From NCBI RefSeq assembly GCF_030063335.1, contig NZ_JASISW010000014.1:1-64000 (forward strand): 64,000 nt of DNA, given 5' to 3'. Position 1 is the first letter of the stretch. Each line of letters starts with the position of its first letter. Shown here in pieces: positions 13,628 to 24,658 of the stretch. A program made the translations under genes and the position numbers. A model generated the notes under the pieces. That model saw only the letters and a program-made list of their open reading frames with translations, was not told the DNA's origin and did no database searches. Origin of the DNA: Rhodococcus sp. G-MC3. GTDB taxonomy: Bacteria; Actinomycetota; Actinomycetes; Mycobacteriales; Mycobacteriaceae.

Positions 13628-16459
13628 ATGAGTACTTCTTCCTTCGAATCGGCCGGTTCGCCGGCGTTCGTCACACCGACTACTCAGGGTCGTGAGCTGA
13701 CAGAACCTCTGCGCGAGGACATCCGGTATCTCGGTGGCATTCTCGGAGACATCATTCGAGAGCACGAAGGCGACGAGGTGTTCGATCTTGTCGAACGGGC
13801 CCGAGTGGAATCGTTCGCTGTGCGACGTTCCGAGGTCGATCGTGACGATTTGATCGAGATTTACACAAATGCCGATGTGGCCCAGTCGATTCCGTTGATC
13901 AGGGCGTTCAGTCATTTTTCGCTTCTGGCCAATCTTGCAGAGGATCTGCACCGCGAACGACGACGAGCCATCCATCTCGATCGTGAGGACCCGCCGCAGG
14001 ACAGCAGTCTCGACGCGACATGGCTCAAGTTGGACGCTGCGAATCTCACCCGCGAGCAGATTGCCGCTGCGTTGACCGATGCGCTCGTGTCACCAGTCAT
14101 CACAGCCCATCCCACTGAGACTCGACGACGCACCATCTTCGATGTGCAGTCGAAGATAACCGAACTCATGCGTAGGCGAGAGGCCGCGGTCGCTGCCCAG
14201 GAATCGAAAGCCGCCGTTGCAACCAAAGAGCTAGCCCTCGTCGATGTTCAGATCCGCCGTCAGGTGTTGACCTTGTGGGAGACGGCATTGATTCGCTTAT
14301 CGCGCTTACGGATTCAGGATGAGATCGAAGTAGGGCTCCGATATTTCGAGACATCGCTGTTCGATGTCATACCGGCGCTCAATGCCGACGTCCGCAGTGC
14401 GCTCCGGTCACGGTGGCCCGAGGACGACCTGCTTCCGCGGCCTATCTTGCGGCCGGGGTCGTGGATCGGTGGTGATCGCGATGGGAATCCCAACGTCACG
14501 GGCGATGTCGTCCACACCGCCACTCATCAGGCCGGTCACGTGGCCTTCGCGCATTACATGGACCAGTTGGTGGCGCTGGAGAAGGAACTGTCGATGTCGA
14601 TTCGCCTCGTCGCGATCACCGACGAGTTGTCCTCGCTGGCCGCTGAATCCGGAGATTCCGAGGACCGCCGAGACGACGAGCCGTATCGCGTGGCGGTGAG
14701 GGGAATTCGGGCGCGCCTGTCGGCTACAGCCGTTGCCGTGCTCGATTCAGTACCGGTCCCGACACTCGACATCGGCTCGGTGCCCTACGCCGTCCCACAG
14801 GATTTTCTCAACGACCTCGACACCATCGATCGAGCGTTGCGAGCGGACGGAGACGGGCTGATCGCCGACGATCGCCTATTGGCGCTTCGGCAAGCCGTAG
14901 AGACGTTCGGCTTCCATCTGCAGGCCCTCGATATGCGTCAGAATTCCGAGACCCACGAGGTCGTCGTTGCCGAGTTGTTGGCGTGGGCGGGGGTTCATCC
15001 CGACTATCTGTCTCTCGACGAAGACGAGCGTGTTGCCGTTCTTTCTCGTGAACTGACCACGCGCAGGCCGCTCGTCGGCCCCACTGCCGAATTGAGTGAA
15101 CTGGCGACCAAGGAACTCGGCATCGTACGAGCGGCGAAGGTTGCGATCGACCATCTCGGTCCCGAGACAATCCAGAACTACATCATCAGCATGTGCCAAT
15201 CGGTCAGTGACATGCTCGAGGCGACGCTGCTGCTCAAAGAAGCGGGAATCTTCGATCCGGGTGTCGACGGTTCGGCGCCGACCTCGACGGTCGGAGTGGT
15301 TCCGCTGTTCGAAACGATCGAGGACCTTCAGCAGGGTGCAGCGACTCTGGTGGCGACGTTGGACGTTCCGGTTTACCACGCGCTGGTCGCCGGACGAGGA
15401 ATGAACCAGGAAGTCATGTTGGGGTACTCCGATTCCAACAAGGACGGTGGTTACCTGGCGGCGAACTGGGCTCTCTACCGCGCCGAACTCGACCTACTCG
15501 AAGCATCCCGCAAGACCGGAATCCGATTGCGGCTGTTCCATGGTCGTGGCGGAACGATCGGTCGTGGCGGTGGCCCCAGCTACGACGCGATACTCGCGCA
15601 GCCTCCGGGCGTCGTACAGGGTTCACTCCGATTGACCGAGCAGGGCGAGATCATCGCCGCGAAATACGCTGAACCGTCGATGGCACGGAGAAACTTGGAA
15701 TCGCTCGTAGCCGGCACCCTCGAATCCACGCTGCTCGATGTCGAGGGCCTCGGCGACGGTGCTGAACCGGCCTACGACGTTCTGGACGATCTTGCCGCCA
15801 AAGCCCGTGCCGCCTACAGTCGCCTCGTTCACGAGGAGCCTGGGTTCGTCGAGTATTTCCGTACGTCGACACCGGTTGCCGAAGTGGGCGAACTCAACAT
15901 CGGCAGCAGGCCTGCGTCACGCAAGCCCACGAACTCCGTGTACGACTTGAGGGCGATCCCGTGGGTCATGTCGTGGAGTCAGTGCCGAGTGATGCTTCCG
16001 GGCTGGTACGGCACCGGGTCCGCTTTCGAGGAGTGGGTGGACGGCGACGACAGCAAACTGGCCGTACTGACCGATCTGTACCGCAAATGGCCGTTCTTCC
16101 AGACCGTGCTGTCCAATCTGGCACAGGTCATGGCGAAGTCGGATCTCGGCATTGCTGCGCGATACGCGGAATTGGTGCCCGACGAGAAATTACGGGCGCA
16201 CATCTTCGGAATGATCGAGGCCGAACATGCCAAGACGATCGCGATGTACCTGAAGATCACCGGCCATTCGCGACTTCTCGAGGACAATCCGGCATTGGAA
16301 CGCTCGGTGCACAACCGATTCCCGTACCTCGAGCCTCTCAACCAGATGCAGGTCGAGATGTTGCGTCGGTATCGAGCGGGTGATGACGACGAACGAGTCA
16401 AACGCGGAATCCTGTTGACCATGAACGGTCTCGCAACCGCCCTGCGCAACAGCGGGTAG
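13628..16459 (+). CDS. ppc: phosphoenolpyruvate carboxylase
   Basis: Ppc carboxylates phosphoenolpyruvate to oxaloacetate, an anaplerotic entry to the TCA cycle. The 943-residue product has the catalytic [11 protein letters not shown] segment, the glycine-rich [18 protein letters not shown] loop, MARRNLES and the conserved end. The last residues are RNSG rather than the usual RNTG. ATG 13628 is preferred over 13610 because GATACT lies 6-7 bases upstream, giving a plausible leaderless start, and no Shine-Dalgarno sequence is present. I do not recall ppc at this place in M. tuberculosis. Confidence 0.95.
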   Translation: MSTSSFESAGSPAFVTPTTQGRELTEPLREDIRYLGGILGDIIREHEGDEVFDLVERARVESFAVRRSEVDRDDLIEIYTNADVAQSIPLIRAFSHFSLLANLAEDLHRERRRAIHLDREDPPQDSSLDATWLKLDAANLTREQIAAALTDALVSPVITAHPTETRRRTIFDVQSKITELMRRREAAVAAQESKAAVATKELALVDVQIRRQVLTLWETALIRLSRLRIQDEIEVGLRYFETSLFDVIPALNADVRSALRSRWPEDDLLPRPILRPGSWIGGDRDGNPNVTGDVVHTATHQAGHVAFAHYMDQLVALEKELSMSIRLVAITDELSSLAAESGDSEDRRDDEPYRVAVRGIRARLSATAVAVLDSVPVPTLDIGSVPYAVPQDFLNDLDTIDRALRADGDGLIADDRLLALRQAVETFGFHLQALDMRQNSETHEVVVAELLAWAGVHPDYLSLDEDERVAVLSRELTTRRPLVGPTAELSELATKELGIVRAAKVAIDHLGPETIQNYIISMCQSVSDMLEATLLLKEAGIFDPGVDGSAPTSTVGVVPLFETIEDLQQGAATLVATLDVPVYHALVAGRGMNQEVMLGYSDSNKDGGYLAANWALYRAELDLLEASRKTGIRLRLFHGRGGTIGRGGGPSYDAILAQPPGVVQGSLRLTEQGEIIAAKYAEPSMARRNLESLVAGTLESTLLDVEGLGDGAEPAYDVLDDLAAKARAAYSRLVHEEPGFVEYFRTSTPVAEVGELNIGSRPASRKPTNSVYDLRAIPWVMSWSQCRVMLPGWYGTGSAFEEWVDGDDSKLAVLTDLYRKWPFFQTVLSNLAQVMAKSDLGIAARYAELVPDEKLRAHIFGMIEAEHAKTIAMYLKITGHSRLLEDNPALERSVHNRFPYLEPLNQMQVEMLRRYRAGDDDERVKRGILLTMNGLATALRNSG

Positions 16460-16492
16460 GAAACGAGGACCGAAGCTGTCCGCGACGGCGCT

Positions 16493-16508
16493 TAGCGTCG
16501 TCGGTATG
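16493..16508 (+). promoter_or_regulatory. leaderless promoter -10 before the epoxide hydrolase gene
   Basis: TAGCGT (16493-16498) lies seven bases before ATG 16506. The spacing matches the leaderless pattern seen at several genes in this window, implying that the gene has its own promoter rather than reading through from ppc. Confidence 0.55.
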
Positions 16509-17681
16509 ACTTCGTACAGCATCGAACCGTTCGAGCTATCGATTCCGCAGGCCGACCTGGACGATCTGAATCGTAGACTGGCCGACACCCGGTGGCCCGA
16601 CGGGTTGCCCGGTGTCGGCTGGTCTCATGGCGTCCCGACGTCGTATCTACGGGAGCTCGCCCAGTACTGGCGGGAGACGTTCGATTGGCGAGCCGCCGAG
16701 GCGGAGCTCAATCGGTTTCCGCAGTTCGTCGCCGAGATCGATGGTCAACGAATGCATTTCGTTCACGTCCGTTCGGAGGTCAGGGACGCGATTCCGCTCG
16801 TGTTGATTCACGGGTGGCCGTTCGAGGACTTCTCGGAAGTGATCGGTCCGCTCACCGATCCGGCGGCGTTCGGTGCCGAGTCTGCTCAAGCGTTTCACGT
16901 CGTCGTTCCGACGCTTCCAGGGTTCGGGTTCTCGGGGCCGACGGTACGGCCTGGTGAGGCGGACACCGCGAAGTCCGCCGCGCTGATCTCGCGGTTGATG
17001 GCCGGGCTCGGCTACGGCCGTTACGGCGCTCATGGAGGCGATGCAGGGTCGTTCATCGCGCCGGAACTGGGACGGATCGCGCCGGATCGAGTGTTTGGCG
17101 TCCACCTCAACGGGCCACTCACGATCCCGGCGTGGGACGAGGACACCACCGGATACTCGCCCGAAGATCAGCAGAAGATTGTCGACCTTCAGGATTGGAG
17201 CAGTGCGGAAACCTCGTCGTATGCGAGCATCCATTCGACGCGACCCGCGACGCTGGCACCGGCACTCACCGATTCGCCCTCGGGTTTGTTGTCCTGGGTC
17301 GTAGATGTGGTGAACACGTATGTCGACCCTGCCACCGCTACAGTCGACGACGCCATCGACCGAGACATGCTGTTGAAGAACATCAGCATTCTGTGGTTCA
17401 CCGCGACGATCGGCTCGTCGATGCGCCTGTACAAAGAATCCGGCGTCTGGGGGATGCCATTGCTGTCGTCGGGGGTTCCGACGGGTGTTGCGGTGTTCGC
17501 AAGGGACTCGAGCATCAGGGGACTGGCGGAGAAGCAGAACAACGTCGTTCGGTGGACCGAGTTCGACCACGGTGGACACTTCCCATCCATGGAGACCCCC
17601 GAGGATCTGATCGCCGATCTCCGTGAATTCTTTGCCTCGCTCATCGTGGAACCGGATGAGGACCTGTCGCGTCAGAACTGA
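16506..17681 (+). CDS. epoxide hydrolase family alpha/beta hydrolase
   Basis: The 391-residue protein belongs to the microsomal-type epoxide hydrolase family. Its N-terminal EHN region (about 5-105: PFELSIPQADLDDLNRRLAD, TRWP, GVGWSHGVPTSYLREL) precedes the alpha/beta hydrolase core. HGWP (102-105) forms the oxyanion hole, Asp179 in HGGDAGS is the expected nucleophile and His358 in DHGGHF the general base. Substrate is unknown; such enzymes open epoxides of xenobiotics or lipids. It is monocistronic with its own promoter. The next 230 bases to the pgl stop (17682-17911) hold no gene I can support. Confidence 0.88.
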   Translation: MTSYSIEPFELSIPQADLDDLNRRLADTRWPDGLPGVGWSHGVPTSYLRELAQYWRETFDWRAAEAELNRFPQFVAEIDGQRMHFVHVRSEVRDAIPLVLIHGWPFEDFSEVIGPLTDPAAFGAESAQAFHVVVPTLPGFGFSGPTVRPGEADTAKSAALISRLMAGLGYGRYGAHGGDAGSFIAPELGRIAPDRVFGVHLNGPLTIPAWDEDTTGYSPEDQQKIVDLQDWSSAETSSYASIHSTRPATLAPALTDSPSGLLSWVVDVVNTYVDPATATVDDAIDRDMLLKNISILWFTATIGSSMRLYKESGVWGMPLLSSGVPTGVAVFARDSSIRGLAEKQNNVVRWTEFDHGGHFPSMETPEDLIADLREFFASLIVEPDEDLSRQN

Positions 17682-17911
17682 TAGGGCATGTCGAACTCGG
17701 GAGGTTTCAGTGGCGTACTGCAGGACAGACATCGAATCGTGGCGCGACGGAAGCGTTTACCGCACACAGGGCCGCCGTCGGTTCGGCATCGAGGGACCCA
17801 GATGTGCCCGATGCGAAGACGACAGCGAGAAAGCCCCGGGAACAGAGGCAGGCGGTGCCGAACCCGGTTGACCGGGGATGGGCGCCGCCTGCGTCGGCTG
17901 CGGAAAGGCGT

Positions 17912-18658
17912 TCAGTCGGTGGACAATCCCGAGGCTGCATCGGTGTCGAGAAACCACACTGTCGACTCGGAGCCCACAGCTCCCGCGGACGGTACGTCCT
18001 CGGGATCGGCACCTCCGACCGCTGCGGCAACCGCGTCGGCTTTCGCGGCGCCGGCAACCAGCAGCCATACATGTCTCGCTCGCTGAACTGCGGGCAATGT
18101 CAACGTGATTCGCACCGGCGGTGGCTTGGGGGAGTTCTCGACCGCAACCACGTAATGATCCTTCTCGCGAACAGCATCGGTGTGTGGGAACAGCGAATTG
18201 ATATGTCCCTCACCGCCCATGCCCAGAAGGTGTACGTCGAAAGCGGGGGTGTGGTCCCCACCTGAGCGTGAACCGAGGATCTGGGCGTACGTCACGGCCG
18301 CCACCTCAGGATCGCTTCCGTGCGGACCGTCGGAGGCCGCCATTCTGAACACCCGATCCGGATGAACGTCGACGTGGTCGAGGAGGGCCTCGGACGCCTG
18401 AACTTCGTTCCGTTCGGGATCACCGGCAGGAAGGAACCGTTCGTCACCGAAATACACGTCCACGTTGGACCAGTCGATGGCGCCCGAGTCTTTTCTCAGT
18501 GCCTCGAGTAGCGCGATGCCGGTGCCCCCTCCGGTCAACACGACCGATGCCGAACCGCGTTCCGTCTGCGCGGCAACGACAACGTCGACAAAACGGGACC
18601 GTACGGCATCCACCAGCGCCTGAGCGTCGAGAAACTGCAGTACCGACGTTTTACTCAT
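17912..18658 (-). CDS. pgl: 6-phosphogluconolactonase
   Basis: Pgl (DevB type) hydrolyses 6-phosphogluconolactone, the product of Zwf. The 248-residue protein has the family pieces VLTGGGTG, the YFGDERFLP segment and LLGMGGEGHINSLFP. It is the last gene of the tkt-tal-zwf-opcA-pgl operon, overlaps the opcA 3' end by eight bases and has AGGTGA as ribosome binding site inside opcA. The divergent order of functions (lactonase immediately after the dehydrogenase and its assembly factor) fits direct substrate handover. Confidence 0.95.
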   Translation of the reverse strand: MSKTSVLQFLDAQALVDAVRSRFVDVVVAAQTERGSASVVLTGGGTGIALLEALRKDSGAIDWSNVDVYFGDERFLPAGDPERNEVQASEALLDHVDVHPDRVFRMAASDGPHGSDPEVAAVTYAQILGSRSGGDHTPAFDVHLLGMGGEGHINSLFPHTDAVREKDHYVVAVENSPKPPPVRITLTLPAVQRARHVWLLVAGAAKADAVAAAVGGADPEDVPSAGAVGSESTVWFLDTDAASGLSTD

Positions 18659-19559
18659 AGCTCACCTTCGACAGTCCATTCAGTGCCAGCAAATAGATTT
18701 CGTCGGTGTCGAGCCTTCGTAGCTCCTCGGCGAGACATTCCCTTGTCCCACGTCGTGCGAGCGCGACCTCGGCGTCCGGCTGGCCGGTTCGACGAAGCGT
18801 TGCCGTCTTTCCTGTTTGGGGCCGAGTGATCGAGATACTGGTGGTCTCACGCTCGAGCTCGACGCGAAGTTCACCGGTCTTGCGGTGAACGGGAACGTCG
18901 AGCTTCGACGCGAGCCACCCGGCCAGGATGTCGAGTGCAGGCTCTTCAGCCAGGCCCGAGACGGTCGCCGAGACGACGCTTTCGTGCGGAGCCTGATCGA
19001 GTGCAGTGGCCAGTAGACCCCGCCAGTACGTGATGCGACTCCAGGACAAGTCGGTGTCGCCGTCGGTGTAGCTCTCCAACCGGCTCTTGATCGCCGCTGT
19101 CGTGTCCGGTGCATTCGTCGCGTCAGTGATACGACGAATTGCCAAGCGACCCAGTGGGTCCTTGGCCGGAACCTTCGGTGCTTCGTCAGGCCACCACGCC
19201 ACGATGGGAGTGTCAGGGAGCAGGAACGGAATGACTACGCTGTGCTCGTGATCGGCCAACTCGCCGTTCAGCCGCAATACGACGACCTCCGATGCGCCGG
19301 CGTCGCCGCCGACCCTGATCTGGGCGTCGAGTGTGGGGTCTGCGGAACGATCACCGTGCGTGAGCACGATGACGCGACACGGATGTTCACGGGACGCCTC
19401 GTTGGCCGCTGCAATTGCTCGCTCGGCTTGGTCGTTGTCGCGGGTCGCGACGATCAACGTCAGAACGCGGCCGATGGTGACTGCGCCGCCCGACTCGCGC
19501 AGCTCGACGAGTTGCTTACCTACTTCGGCCGTCGTGGTATCGGGAATGTCGACGATCAC
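18651..19559 (-). CDS. opcA: glucose-6-phosphate dehydrogenase assembly protein OpcA
   Basis: OpcA is needed for full activity of glucose-6-phosphate dehydrogenase in actinobacteria and cyanobacteria. The 302-residue product begins VIVDIPDTTT and contains GRVLTLIVAT and the WWPDEAPKVPAKDPLG segment typical of the actinobacterial family. GTG 19559 is preferred: it forms a GTGA overlap with the zwf stop and has GGAG six bases upstream. ATG 19571 is an in-frame alternative giving four more residues, but it has no site of its own. Position between zwf and pgl matches other actinobacteria. Confidence 0.93.
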   Translation of the reverse strand: MIVDIPDTTTAEVGKQLVELRESGGAVTIGRVLTLIVATRDNDQAERAIAAANEASREHPCRVIVLTHGDRSADPTLDAQIRVGGDAGASEVVVLRLNGELADHEHSVVIPFLLPDTPIVAWWPDEAPKVPAKDPLGRLAIRRITDATNAPDTTAAIKSRLESYTDGDTDLSWSRITYWRGLLATALDQAPHESVVSATVSGLAEEPALDILAGWLASKLDVPVHRKTGELRVELERETTSISITRPQTGKTATLRRTGQPDAEVALARRGTRECLAEELRRLDTDEIYLLALNGLSKVSYE

Positions 19560-21127
19560 GGTCTTCTCCATTCTCGGCCGGTGCGTGCCATCATTTCGTC
19601 TCCCGAGGTGGGGCCCCAGGTTCCTGCCTCGTACGGCTCGGCTGTTCCACCGGAAGCCCAGTATTCGAGAATTGGATCGAGGATCTTCCACGACAGCTCG
19701 ACTTCGGCGTTCACCGGGAACAGGGAAGGCTCGCCGAGCAGAACGTCCAGGATCAGACGTTCGTAGGCCTCCGGGGAGGATTCGGTGAACGCCTGCCCGT
19801 AACTGAAGTCCATGCTCACGTCACGAACCTGCATGCTCGAGCCCGGCACCTTGGATCCGAATCGCATCGTGACCCCCTCGTCGGGCTGAACGCGGATGAC
19901 GAGTGCATTCTGGCCGAGTTCCTCGGTCATGGTCGCGTCGAACGGTAGGTGTGGTGCCCGTTTGAAGACCATCGCAATTTCGGTGACGCGACGTCCGAGC
20001 GCTTTGCCGGTACGAAGGTAGAACGGGACTCCGCCCCACCGTCGAGTGTCCACCTCCAGCGTGATGGCTGCGTAGGTCTCCGTGCTGGATTCGGAATCGA
20101 ATCCCTCTTCTTCTTTGAGCCCCTTCACCTTCTGGCTGCCTTGCCAGCCTGCCGCGTACTGTCCGCGTGCAGATGTCTCGCCCAACGGCTCGGCGAGTTT
20201 GGTTGCGGAGAGAACCTTGATCTTCTCCGACTGCAGCTCGGATGGACTGAAGCTGACGGGCTCCTCCATCGCGGTGATAGCCAGCAACTGGAGCAGGTGA
20301 TTCTGAATCACGTCGCGGGCAGCACCGATGCCGTCGTAATAGCCCGCGCGACCGCCCAAACCAATGTCCTCGGCCATTGTGATCTGAACGTGGTCGACGT
20401 AGTGGGCATTCCAGATCGGGTCGAACAACTGGTTTGCGAAACGCAGCGCCAGAATGTTCTGGACCGTCTCCTTGCCGAGGTAGTGGTCGATGCGGAACAC
20501 GGTGTCCTCGGGGAACACTCGGTTCACAACGGCATTGAGTTCCTTGGCGCTCTGGAGATCGTGGCCGAACGGCTTCTCGATGACGACGCGTCGCCACTTG
20601 TCTTCGTCGCCCGAGGCCAGCCCGGACCGCGAGAGCTGCTCGAGTACAACCGGGAATGCTCCGGGTGGGATCGACAGATAGAACGCGTGATTTCCGCCGG
20701 TGCCACGTGTCTCGTCCAGTTCGGTGAGTGTGGTGGACAGTTGGTCGAACGCGGCATCGTCGTCGAAGGAACCTTGCACGAAACGGAAACCCTCGGCGAG
20801 GGTGTCCCATACCTCTTCGCTGAACGGCGTTCGAGCATGGTCGCGGACTGCATCGTGGACGATCTTGGCGAAGTCCTGGTCGTCCCATTCGCGTCGGGCG
20901 AAGCCGACCAGGGCGAAACCGGGAGGTAGGAGCCCCCGGTTCGCCAGGTCGTACACCGCAGGCATGAGTTTCTTACGGGCCAGATCACCTGTGACACCGA
21001 AGATCACCAAGCTGCAGGGCCCTGCAATCCGCGGAAGACGTTTGTCACGTGGGTCGCGGAGTGGATTCGTCCACTCCGCATTGTTCGGTGAGCTGGATTC
21101 CTTCGGGTTCGTTTCTGCGGTGCTCAC
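19556..21127 (-). CDS. zwf: glucose-6-phosphate 1-dehydrogenase
   Basis: Zwf oxidises glucose 6-phosphate to the lactone and supplies NADPH. The 523-residue chain has the Rossmann motif IFGVTGDLARKKLMPA, the catalytic RIDHYLGKETVQN segment and the conserved VIEKPFGHDL. It starts with GTG three bases after the tal stop and overlaps opcA by four bases. Length is normal; nothing looks damaged. Confidence 0.97.
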   Translation of the reverse strand: MSTAETNPKESSSPNNAEWTNPLRDPRDKRLPRIAGPCSLVIFGVTGDLARKKLMPAVYDLANRGLLPPGFALVGFARREWDDQDFAKIVHDAVRDHARTPFSEEVWDTLAEGFRFVQGSFDDDAAFDQLSTTLTELDETRGTGGNHAFYLSIPPGAFPVVLEQLSRSGLASGDEDKWRRVVIEKPFGHDLQSAKELNAVVNRVFPEDTVFRIDHYLGKETVQNILALRFANQLFDPIWNAHYVDHVQITMAEDIGLGGRAGYYDGIGAARDVIQNHLLQLLAITAMEEPVSFSPSELQSEKIKVLSATKLAEPLGETSARGQYAAGWQGSQKVKGLKEEEGFDSESSTETYAAITLEVDTRRWGGVPFYLRTGKALGRRVTEIAMVFKRAPHLPFDATMTEELGQNALVIRVQPDEGVTMRFGSKVPGSSMQVRDVSMDFSYGQAFTESSPEAYERLILDVLLGEPSLFPVNAEVELSWKILDPILEYWASGGTAEPYEAGTWGPTSGDEMMARTGREWRRP

Positions 21128-21130
21128 GTA

Positions 21131-22255
21131 TCAGCTTTTCTGGCCTGCTTGGCGAAGCTGCTCGCCGGTGGCCTCTAGCAGTTCGTTCCACGACGACTCG
21201 AACTTCTCGACACCCTCGTTCTCGAGCGTCAGAAAGACATCGGTGATGTCGATGCCGATTGCCGACAGCGCGTCGAACACTTCTTGCGACTCGGGGCCCT
21301 TGCCGGAGATGGTGTCGCCGGTGACCTCCCCGTGGTCGGCGACGGCATCCATCGTCTTTGCCGGCATGGTGTTCACCGTGTTCGGCGAGACGAGGTCCGT
21401 CACGTAGAGGGTGTCGGGGTAGGCGGTGTTCTTGACACCCGTCGAAGCCCAGAGCGGACGCTGCGGACGTGCACCGGAACCGGCGAGCTCGTGGAATCGC
21501 GGTGCGACCTCGAACGACTGCTGGTAGGCGACGTAAGCAAGACGAGCGTTGGCCAGGGCGGCCTTGCCCTTCAACGCCTCCGCATCGGGAGTGCCGATCT
21601 TGCCGAGACGCGCATCGATCTCGGTGTCGACGCGGGATACGAAGAACGACGCGACCGAGTGGATCTTGGACAGATCGTGGCCGGCGGCGCGTGCGGCTTC
21701 CAACCCTTCGAGGTAGGCACCGATCACCAGTTCGTACCGCTCGACGGAAAAGATCAGTGTGACGTTGACGCTGATGCCTTCGCCGATGACTTTGGCGATG
21801 GCCGGGATCCCGGCCTCGGTTGCGGGAATCTTGATCAGGACATTGGGGCGGTCCACGATCTTCCACAGTTCGATCGCCTGGGCGATGGTCTTCTCGGTGT
21901 CGTGCGCCAAGCGAGGGTCGACCTCGATGGAGACGCGGCCGTCGACGCCTGCCGAGGACTCGAAGACCGGCGCAAAAATATCACAGGCATTACGGACGTC
22001 GTCCGTGGTGACCGTGCGGATGGTGGCGTCCACGTCGGCGCCGCGCTCGGCGAGCTCGGTGACCTGCGCGTCGTAGGCGTCGCCCTTGCTGAGCGCCGCC
22101 TGGAAGATCGAAGGGTTGGTGGTGACACCGACGACGCTCTTCGTGTCGATCAGTTCCTGCAGGTTGCCGGAGCTGATGAGGTCCCTGGACAGATCGTCGA
22201 GCCAGACGGATACGCCTGCTGCGGACAGATCGGCAAGATTCTTGTTCTGGGTCAT
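21131..22255 (-). CDS. tal: transaldolase
   Basis: Transaldolase moves a dihydroxyacetone unit between sedoheptulose 7-phosphate and glyceraldehyde 3-phosphate. The 374-residue product is the longer actinobacterial type with [28 protein letters not shown] and the Schiff-base lysine region [18 protein letters not shown] eight bases before the ATG, inside the end of tkt, is its ribosome binding site; five bases separate the two genes. Confidence 0.96.
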   Translation of the reverse strand: MTQNKNLADLSAAGVSVWLDDLSRDLISSGNLQELIDTKSVVGVTTNPSIFQAALSKGDAYDAQVTELAERGADVDATIRTVTTDDVRNACDIFAPVFESSAGVDGRVSIEVDPRLAHDTEKTIAQAIELWKIVDRPNVLIKIPATEAGIPAIAKVIGEGISVNVTLIFSVERYELVIGAYLEGLEAARAAGHDLSKIHSVASFFVSRVDTEIDARLGKIGTPDAEALKGKAALANARLAYVAYQQSFEVAPRFHELAGSGARPQRPLWASTGVKNTAYPDTLYVTDLVSPNTVNTMPAKTMDAVADHGEVTGDTISGKGPESQEVFDALSAIGIDITDVFLTLENEGVEKFESSWNELLEATGEQLRQAGQKS

Positions 22256-22260
22256 GGTTG

Positions 22261-24360
22261 TTATCCCTTCACGTTGGTGATCGAGCGCTGTGCGGCTGCG
22301 GTGACGGCCTCGGCTGTGAACCCGAACTCGCGGAACAGCGTTTTGGCATCGGCAGACTCACCGTAGTGCTCGAGTGAGATGATCTCGCCGAAGCCGCCGA
22401 CGATCTTCCACCACGGCATTGCGATACCGGCCTCCACCGAGACACGAGCCTTCACGGTCGGGGGGAGTACCTGGTCGCGGTAGTTCTGATCCTGGCTTTC
22501 GAACCACTCGACACACGGCATCGAGACGACGCGTGCGGCAATGCCCTGAGCTTCGAGCTGCTTCTGGGCTTCGACGGCGTACTGCAGTTCCGATCCGGTT
22601 CCGATAAGGATCACGTCCGGCGCAGCTTTGGAGGACTCGACGAGGATGTATCCACCCTTCGACACGCCCTCGTAGCTTGTGCCTTCCTGAATGGGAATTC
22701 CCTGACGCGTCAGTGCGAGTCCGACGGGTCCGCTACTGCTGGACTTCGCCAGGACTGCCTGCCAGGCGTACGCAGTTTCGTTGGCATCGCCGGGGCGAAC
22801 GACCGACAGGTTCGGGATCGCTCGGAGCGCAGCGAGGTGCTCGACCGGCTGGTGGGTCGGTCCGTCCTCGCCGAGGCCGATCGAGTCGTGTGTCCACACG
22901 TAGATCGGATCGATGTCCATGAGCGACGCGAGGCGCACTGCGGGGCGCATGTAATCGCTGAATTGCATGAAGGTGCCGCCGTAGGCACGGGTCGGACCGT
23001 GCATGACGATGCCGGACAGGATGGCACCCATGGCGTGCTCACGGATGCCGAAGTGCAGGGTGCGTCCGTAGGGCTCGGCATCCCAATCGTCGGTCGAGAT
23101 GGAGGTGGGACCGAACGACTTCGCACCCTTGATCGTGGTGTTGTTGCTCCCCGCGAGGTCGGCGGAACCACCCCACAGCTCGGGCAGAACCGGTCCGACG
23201 GCACTGAGCACGTCGCCCGATGCGGCGCGGGTGGCGATCGCTTTGCTGCCGGGCTCCCATGTTGGGAGGACGTCGGTCCAGCCTTCGGGAAGAGTGCCCT
23301 GGGTGAGTCGATCGAGGAGCTTCTTGCGCTCGGGCTCGCGCGCGGCCCATGCATCGAACTCGGTGTTCCACTCGGCGTGGGCCTTGCGTCCGCGCTCCTG
23401 AAGGCCGCGGGTGTGGCCGATGACCTCGTCGGTGACCTCGAACTTCTTGTCCGGATCGAAATCGAGAGCCTTCTTGACCTTCGCGATCTCCTCGTCGCCC
23501 AGAGCAGCGCCGTGTACGGCACCGGTGTTCATCATCGTGGGAGCCGGGAAGCCGATGATCGTACGAAGGACAATGATCGACGGTTTGTCCGTCACCGCCT
23601 TTGCGGCGTCGATGGCCTCTTCGATAGCGGCGACGTTCTCGCCGCCCTCGACGACCTGGACATGCCAGCCGTAGGCCTCGTAGCGAGCGGCCGTGTTCTC
23701 GGACAGCGCGATGTCGGTATCATGCTCGATCGAGATTTTGTTGTCGTCGTAGAACAGGATCAAGTTACCGAGCTGCTGCGTGCCGGCCAGCGACGACGCC
23801 TCGGACGTGATGCCCTCTTCGATATCGCCATCGGATGCGATGACGAAGATGAAGTGGTCGAACGGGCTCTCGCCGAGAGCGGGCTCGGGATCGAACAGGC
23901 CACGCTCGCGGCGGGATGCCATCGACATGCCGACGGCCGACGCCAATCCCTGACCCAACGGACCGGTGGTGATCTCGACTCCGTCGGTGTGGCGGAACTC
24001 GGGGTGCCCCGGTGTCTTCGACTTGTACGTGCGAAGCGACTCGATGTCGATCAGTTCGAGACCGAATCCACCCAAGTAGAGCTGTAGGTACAGCGTCAGA
24101 CTCGAGTGTCCGCAGGACAGAACGAAGCGGTCGCGTCCGATCCAGTGGGTATCGGTCGGATCGTGGCGCATCGTTCGCTGGAAGAGTGTGTAGGCAAGCG
24201 GGGCCAGGCTCATCGCAGTGCCTGGGTGACCGTTGCCGACCTTCTGTACCGCGTCCGCTGCGAGGACTCTGACGGTATCGACCGCCCTGGTGTCCAAGTC
24301 CGTCCAGTCGCTGGGGTGGTGCGCCGTGGTGAGGACGTCAATATCGTCTGTGATCGACAC
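22261..24360 (-). CDS. tkt: transketolase
   Basis: Transketolase transfers two-carbon units with thiamine diphosphate and links the pentose phosphate pathway to glycolysis. The 699-residue protein shows [16 protein letters not shown], the cofactor-binding SDGDIEEG with its downstream NxI (DDNKIS), and the pyrimidine-domain [15 protein letters not shown] and [21 protein letters not shown] 24360 is chosen because AGGAGA lies nine bases upstream; a reading from 24450 would add 30 unrelated residues. It is the first gene of the pentose phosphate operon, divergent from ctaB across 298 bases. Confidence 0.96.
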   Translation of the reverse strand: MSITDDIDVLTTAHHPSDWTDLDTRAVDTVRVLAADAVQKVGNGHPGTAMSLAPLAYTLFQRTMRHDPTDTHWIGRDRFVLSCGHSSLTLYLQLYLGGFGLELIDIESLRTYKSKTPGHPEFRHTDGVEITTGPLGQGLASAVGMSMASRRERGLFDPEPALGESPFDHFIFVIASDGDIEEGITSEASSLAGTQQLGNLILFYDDNKISIEHDTDIALSENTAARYEAYGWHVQVVEGGENVAAIEEAIDAAKAVTDKPSIIVLRTIIGFPAPTMMNTGAVHGAALGDEEIAKVKKALDFDPDKKFEVTDEVIGHTRGLQERGRKAHAEWNTEFDAWAAREPERKKLLDRLTQGTLPEGWTDVLPTWEPGSKAIATRAASGDVLSAVGPVLPELWGGSADLAGSNNTTIKGAKSFGPTSISTDDWDAEPYGRTLHFGIREHAMGAILSGIVMHGPTRAYGGTFMQFSDYMRPAVRLASLMDIDPIYVWTHDSIGLGEDGPTHQPVEHLAALRAIPNLSVVRPGDANETAYAWQAVLAKSSSSGPVGLALTRQGIPIQEGTSYEGVSKGGYILVESSKAAPDVILIGTGSELQYAVEAQKQLEAQGIAARVVSMPCVEWFESQDQNYRDQVLPPTVKARVSVEAGIAMPWWKIVGGFGEIISLEHYGESADAKTLFREFGFTAEAVTAAAQRSITNVKG

Positions 24361-24550
24361 GAGCAGAGGTCTCCTGACATTCGTACGAGTGAGCTGACCA
24401 ACTTGGCCTTCGCGTGCCCGATCGCCGTGGATCGAAAACACGCCGATCACCAGCCTAGTTCCGGTCGAGCCTACTGTCGTGACTTCCCCCTGTTGATTGA
24501 GTTCGTGTTACCGGGAGACGACACCTTGCTCACTTTGGGTGCCCTAGGAA

Positions 24551-24579
24551 TTGGTGACGGAAGGCTGGACGTCTACCAT
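24551..24579 (+). promoter_or_regulatory. candidate promoter of ctaB
   Basis: TTGGTG (24551-24556) and TACCAT (24574-24579) are separated by 17 bases, a good sigma-A-type pair. The start of transcription would fall near 24586, giving a leader of about 73 bases. This is the clearest signal in the 298-base divergent region between tkt and ctaB. Confidence 0.5.
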
Positions 24580-24591
24580 CGCCTGTAGTAG

Positions 24592-24621
24592 TGCGCACGG
24601 GATACACGTCGTGTGTGCGCA
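24592..24621. repeat. inverted repeat in the ctaB leader
   Basis: TGCGCAC (24592-24598) and its complement GTGCGCA (24615-24621) flank 16 bases. They lie just downstream of the predicted ctaB start of transcription, so they could be a leader hairpin or a repressor site. Short, so treated cautiously. Confidence 0.35.
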
Positions 24622-24658
24622 ACATTCATGTGTTTCGAGGCCGTGCAAGGAGACGTAA

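Noticed and set aside
16647-17732. 361-codon frame opposite the epoxide hydrolase gene
   Set aside because: Antisense to a gene with intact catalytic residues and its own promoter; no family resemblance.
17682-17911. possible small gene between the epoxide hydrolase gene and pgl
   Set aside because: Frames here run into pgl antisense, have no ribosome binding site or -10 near a start, and give Arg-rich sequence of no known type.
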